Shown here: piece by piece, positions 13,623 to 15,246 of the stretch
How positions within the stretch are numbered: the stretch's first letter is position 1
How the letters are laid out: each line of letters starts with the position of its first letter
Source of the DNA: an uncultured Eubacteriales bacterium
Lineage (GTDB): Bacteria; Bacillota; Clostridia; Christensenellales; UBA1242
NCBI GenBank assembly: GCA_905203455.1
Contig: CAJKVX010000019.1
Span: 1 to 15,246, forward strand
Direction of reading: 5' to 3'
DNA length: 15,246 nt
Notes under the pieces: model-generated
The model's database searches: none
What the model was told of the DNA's origin: nothing
What the model saw: the letters and a program-made list of their open reading frames with translations, nothing else
Translations under genes and position numbers: made by a program

Positions 13623-15035
13623 ATGGCATTAAAAATTTACAATTCAATTACTAAAAAGAAAGAAGAATTCAAGCCTTTGCATGAAGGTTTTGTTGGAATG
13701 TATGTTTGTGGGCCAACAGTTTATGGGCCAACACATGTTGGGCATGCAAGAAGTTATGTTGACTTTGATGTTGTTTTTAGGTACCTATCTTTTCTTGGTT
13801 ACAAGGTTAAATATGTTCAAAACATTACAGATGTTGGGCATTTGGTTGGGGACAGTGATGATGGGCAAGATAAGATTTTAAGGCAGGCAAAGATTGAAAA
13901 GATTGACCCTTATGAAATTGCATATAAATATGAAAATCAGTATTTTGACACAATGGCAAAACTTAATGTTTTAAAGCCAAGCATAAGCGTCAGGGCAACT
14001 GGGTGCATTCTTGAAATGATTGACATGGTGCAAACTATAATTGATAAAGGTTATGGTTATGTTACAAGCAAGGGAAATGTTTATTTTGATGTGCATAAAT
14101 TTAAAAAATATGGTGCACTTTCAAACAGAACTCTTACTGACACAAAAAGTGGTGAAAGAATTGCTGTGGCAGAAGACAAGAAAAACCCCGAAGACTTTGC
14201 CTTATGGAAATGTGCTGAGCCTGGGCATTTAATGAAGTGGAAAAGCCCTTGGTCGGTTGGGTTTCCTGGCTGGCATTTAGAGTGCTCAACCATGAGCAAA
14301 AAGTTTCTTGGCGACACTTTTGACATTCACGGTGGTGGAATTGACAATATTTTTCCGCATCATGAAAGTGAAATTGCTCAAAGTGAGGTTGCAAATGGTA
14401 AGCCGTTTGTTAGGTTTTTCATGCATAACAATCTTGTAACCGTTAACGGAACAAAAATGGGCAAAAGTTTGGGCAATTTTATTACTCTTGAAGATTTGTT
14501 TGCAAAGTTTGACCCAATTAAAGTAAGGTTCTTTATTTTGCAGTTTCATTACAGAAGTCCAATTGACTTTAATTTTAATGCCATTGAAAATGCTGGGGCA
14601 ATTTATGACAGAATTAATGACGCAGTGATTAGCCTTAGGGAAAAATGCAAAGACATTGCTGAGATAACTGACCCTGAAATTAAAGAAATTTACAATAACT
14701 TTGTAAATGCCATGAATGAAGATTTCAACACTCCTGTTGCAATTAGTGAACTGATTAGAGCAGTGAAAGTTATCAATATTAATGTTCAGGCTAAAAACAC
14801 AGATAAATTAAAGCAATTAAACAAATTAATTGCAGACCTTGCTGAAAATGTTTTAGGGTTAAAATTTGAAAGTAATAAAAATCAAAGTTCAAATAAAGAG
14901 CAAGAACTTTTAGACATTATTGAAAACACAAGGCAAATTTTAAGGGAAGAAAAAAATTATGCCCTTAGTGATAAAATTCGTGATGAACTTCAAAAATCTG
15001 GATTTGTGGCACAAGAAATTAAAATAGGAATATAA
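13623..15035 (+). CDS. cysS: Cysteinyl-tRNA synthetase
   Basis: This enzyme charges tRNA-Cys with cysteine using ATP in the cytoplasm; it is a class I synthetase with a catalytic zinc. At 470 residues it is full length for the family (E. coli 461). It opens with the typical LKIYNSITKKKEEFKPL. The HIGH motif appears as H38-V-G-H41 just after YVCGPTVYGPT. By alignment with the E. coli enzyme the zinc ligands are C29, C221 (in WHLECS), H246 and E250 (in FPHHESE). The KMSKS loop is present as K278-M-G-K-S282, a Ser-to-Gly variant that also occurs in normal enzymes of other bacteria. The last roughly 170 residues form the helical anticodon-binding and DALR-like region. AGAAGGA at 13612-13618 precedes the ATG by four bases. 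The gene has its own promoter and is followed after one base by a small membrane protein gene. Confidence 0.98.
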   Translation: MALKIYNSITKKKEEFKPLHEGFVGMYVCGPTVYGPTHVGHARSYVDFDVVFRYLSFLGYKVKYVQNITDVGHLVGDSDDGQDKILRQAKIEKIDPYEIAYKYENQYFDTMAKLNVLKPSISVRATGCILEMIDMVQTIIDKGYGYVTSKGNVYFDVHKFKKYGALSNRTLTDTKSGERIAVAEDKKNPEDFALWKCAEPGHLMKWKSPWSVGFPGWHLECSTMSKKFLGDTFDIHGGGIDNIFPHHESEIAQSEVANGKPFVRFFMHNNLVTVNGTKMGKSLGNFITLEDLFAKFDPIKVRFFILQFHYRSPIDFNFNAIENAGAIYDRINDAVISLREKCKDIAEITDPEIKEIYNNFVNAMNEDFNTPVAISELIRAVKVININVQAKNTDKLKQLNKLIADLAENVLGLKFESNKNQSSNKEQELLDIIENTRQILREEKNYALSDKIRDELQKSGFVAQEIKIGI

Positions 15036-15036
15036 A

Positions 15037-15246
15037 ATGGATAGAACAATAAAGATAGGGTATTTTGTAAACATAATATTTGCACTTTTAATTTTAGTTG
15101 CAGATGTGTGCTTTATTGCCATTGATTGCTCAGCCTACATTACAAAAACAATTGCAAGTGCACTGTTTGTTTTGTGTGGGGTTTTTAATTTAGTTTATGT
15201 GCTTTCAGTTTTAAAAGAAAAACGCAAGATAGTTTTTTATTGCCTG
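15037..15246 (+). CDS. N-terminal part of a membrane protein, possibly YhhN/TMEM86 family
   Basis: The first 70 codons are seen; the gene runs off the right edge. Two hydrophobic segments are visible, at about residues 9-30 (FALLILVADVCFIAI within it) and 38-58 (IASALFVLCGVFNLVYVLSV), followed by a basic KEKRK stretch. The pattern of a second helix of the form S-A-L-F-V-x-x-G is similar to YhhN/TMEM86 (lysoplasmalogenase-like) proteins, but too little is visible to be sure. AGGA (15026-15029) lies seven bases before the ATG. It begins one base after the cysS stop codon, so it is very likely co-transcribed and perhaps translationally coupled with cysS. Confidence 0.8.
   Translation, partial: MDRTIKIGYFVNIIFALLILVADVCFIAIDCSAYITKTIASALFVLCGVFNLVYVLSVLKEKRKIVFYCL

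Noticed and set aside
14454..14468. Loss of the KMSKS catalytic motif in cysS
   Set aside because: KMGKS keeps both lysines and the final serine. The Gly variant is found in functional cysteinyl-tRNA synthetases, so the enzyme is not likely impaired.
14081..14549. Overlapping minus-strand open frames inside cysS
   Set aside because: They are antisense to a well-conserved enzyme gene and have no start signals of their own.

Overview
The window is low-G+C bacterial DNA with Bacillota-style signals: AGGA/GGAG ribosome binding sites close to ATG starts, sigma-A type promoters (one matches TTGACA-17-TATAAT exactly) and a Rho-independent terminator. An extremely long surface protein with Listeria-Bacteroides (InlB-B / Flg_new) repeats, codon usage rich in A and T, and a mosaic intergenic repeat suggest an uncultured, probably gut-associated Clostridia-like bacterium. 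That placement is inference; no rRNA or other strong taxonomic marker is present.

Layout. Bases 1-382 hold no complete gene. A short segment at the left edge is richer in G+C and carries an open frame on the minus strand that runs off the window. It is followed by a hairpin and then the promoter and ribosome binding site of the next gene. Bases 383-10573 are one gene for a 3396-residue protein with a single N-terminal membrane segment. It has a propeller-like N-terminal region, a long beta-rich middle, and degenerate InlB-B type modules mostly in the last third. A strong terminator closes it. Bases 10678-10963 are an array of about eight diverged copies of an intergenic repeat, lying between the giant gene and a convergent minus-strand gene. 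That gene (11002-12039) encodes a membrane protein of the ArsP_2 / putative heavy-metal exporter family. A 395-base AT-rich divergent spacer follows, with hairpins and a good promoter reading right. Next come an unrecognised protein with two membrane segments and a large exported domain (12435-13538), cysteinyl-tRNA synthetase cysS (13623-15035) with its own consensus promoter, and the first 70 codons of a small membrane protein, possibly YhhN/TMEM86-like, spaced one base from cysS.

How the genes relate. There is no obvious single pathway. cysS and the gene after it look co-transcribed. The two-membrane-segment protein may read through into cysS because no terminator separates them, but cysS has its own promoter. 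The giant protein stands alone as a monocistronic unit. The most unusual content is the giant protein and the mosaic repeat array; neither amounts to a recognisable multi-gene system.
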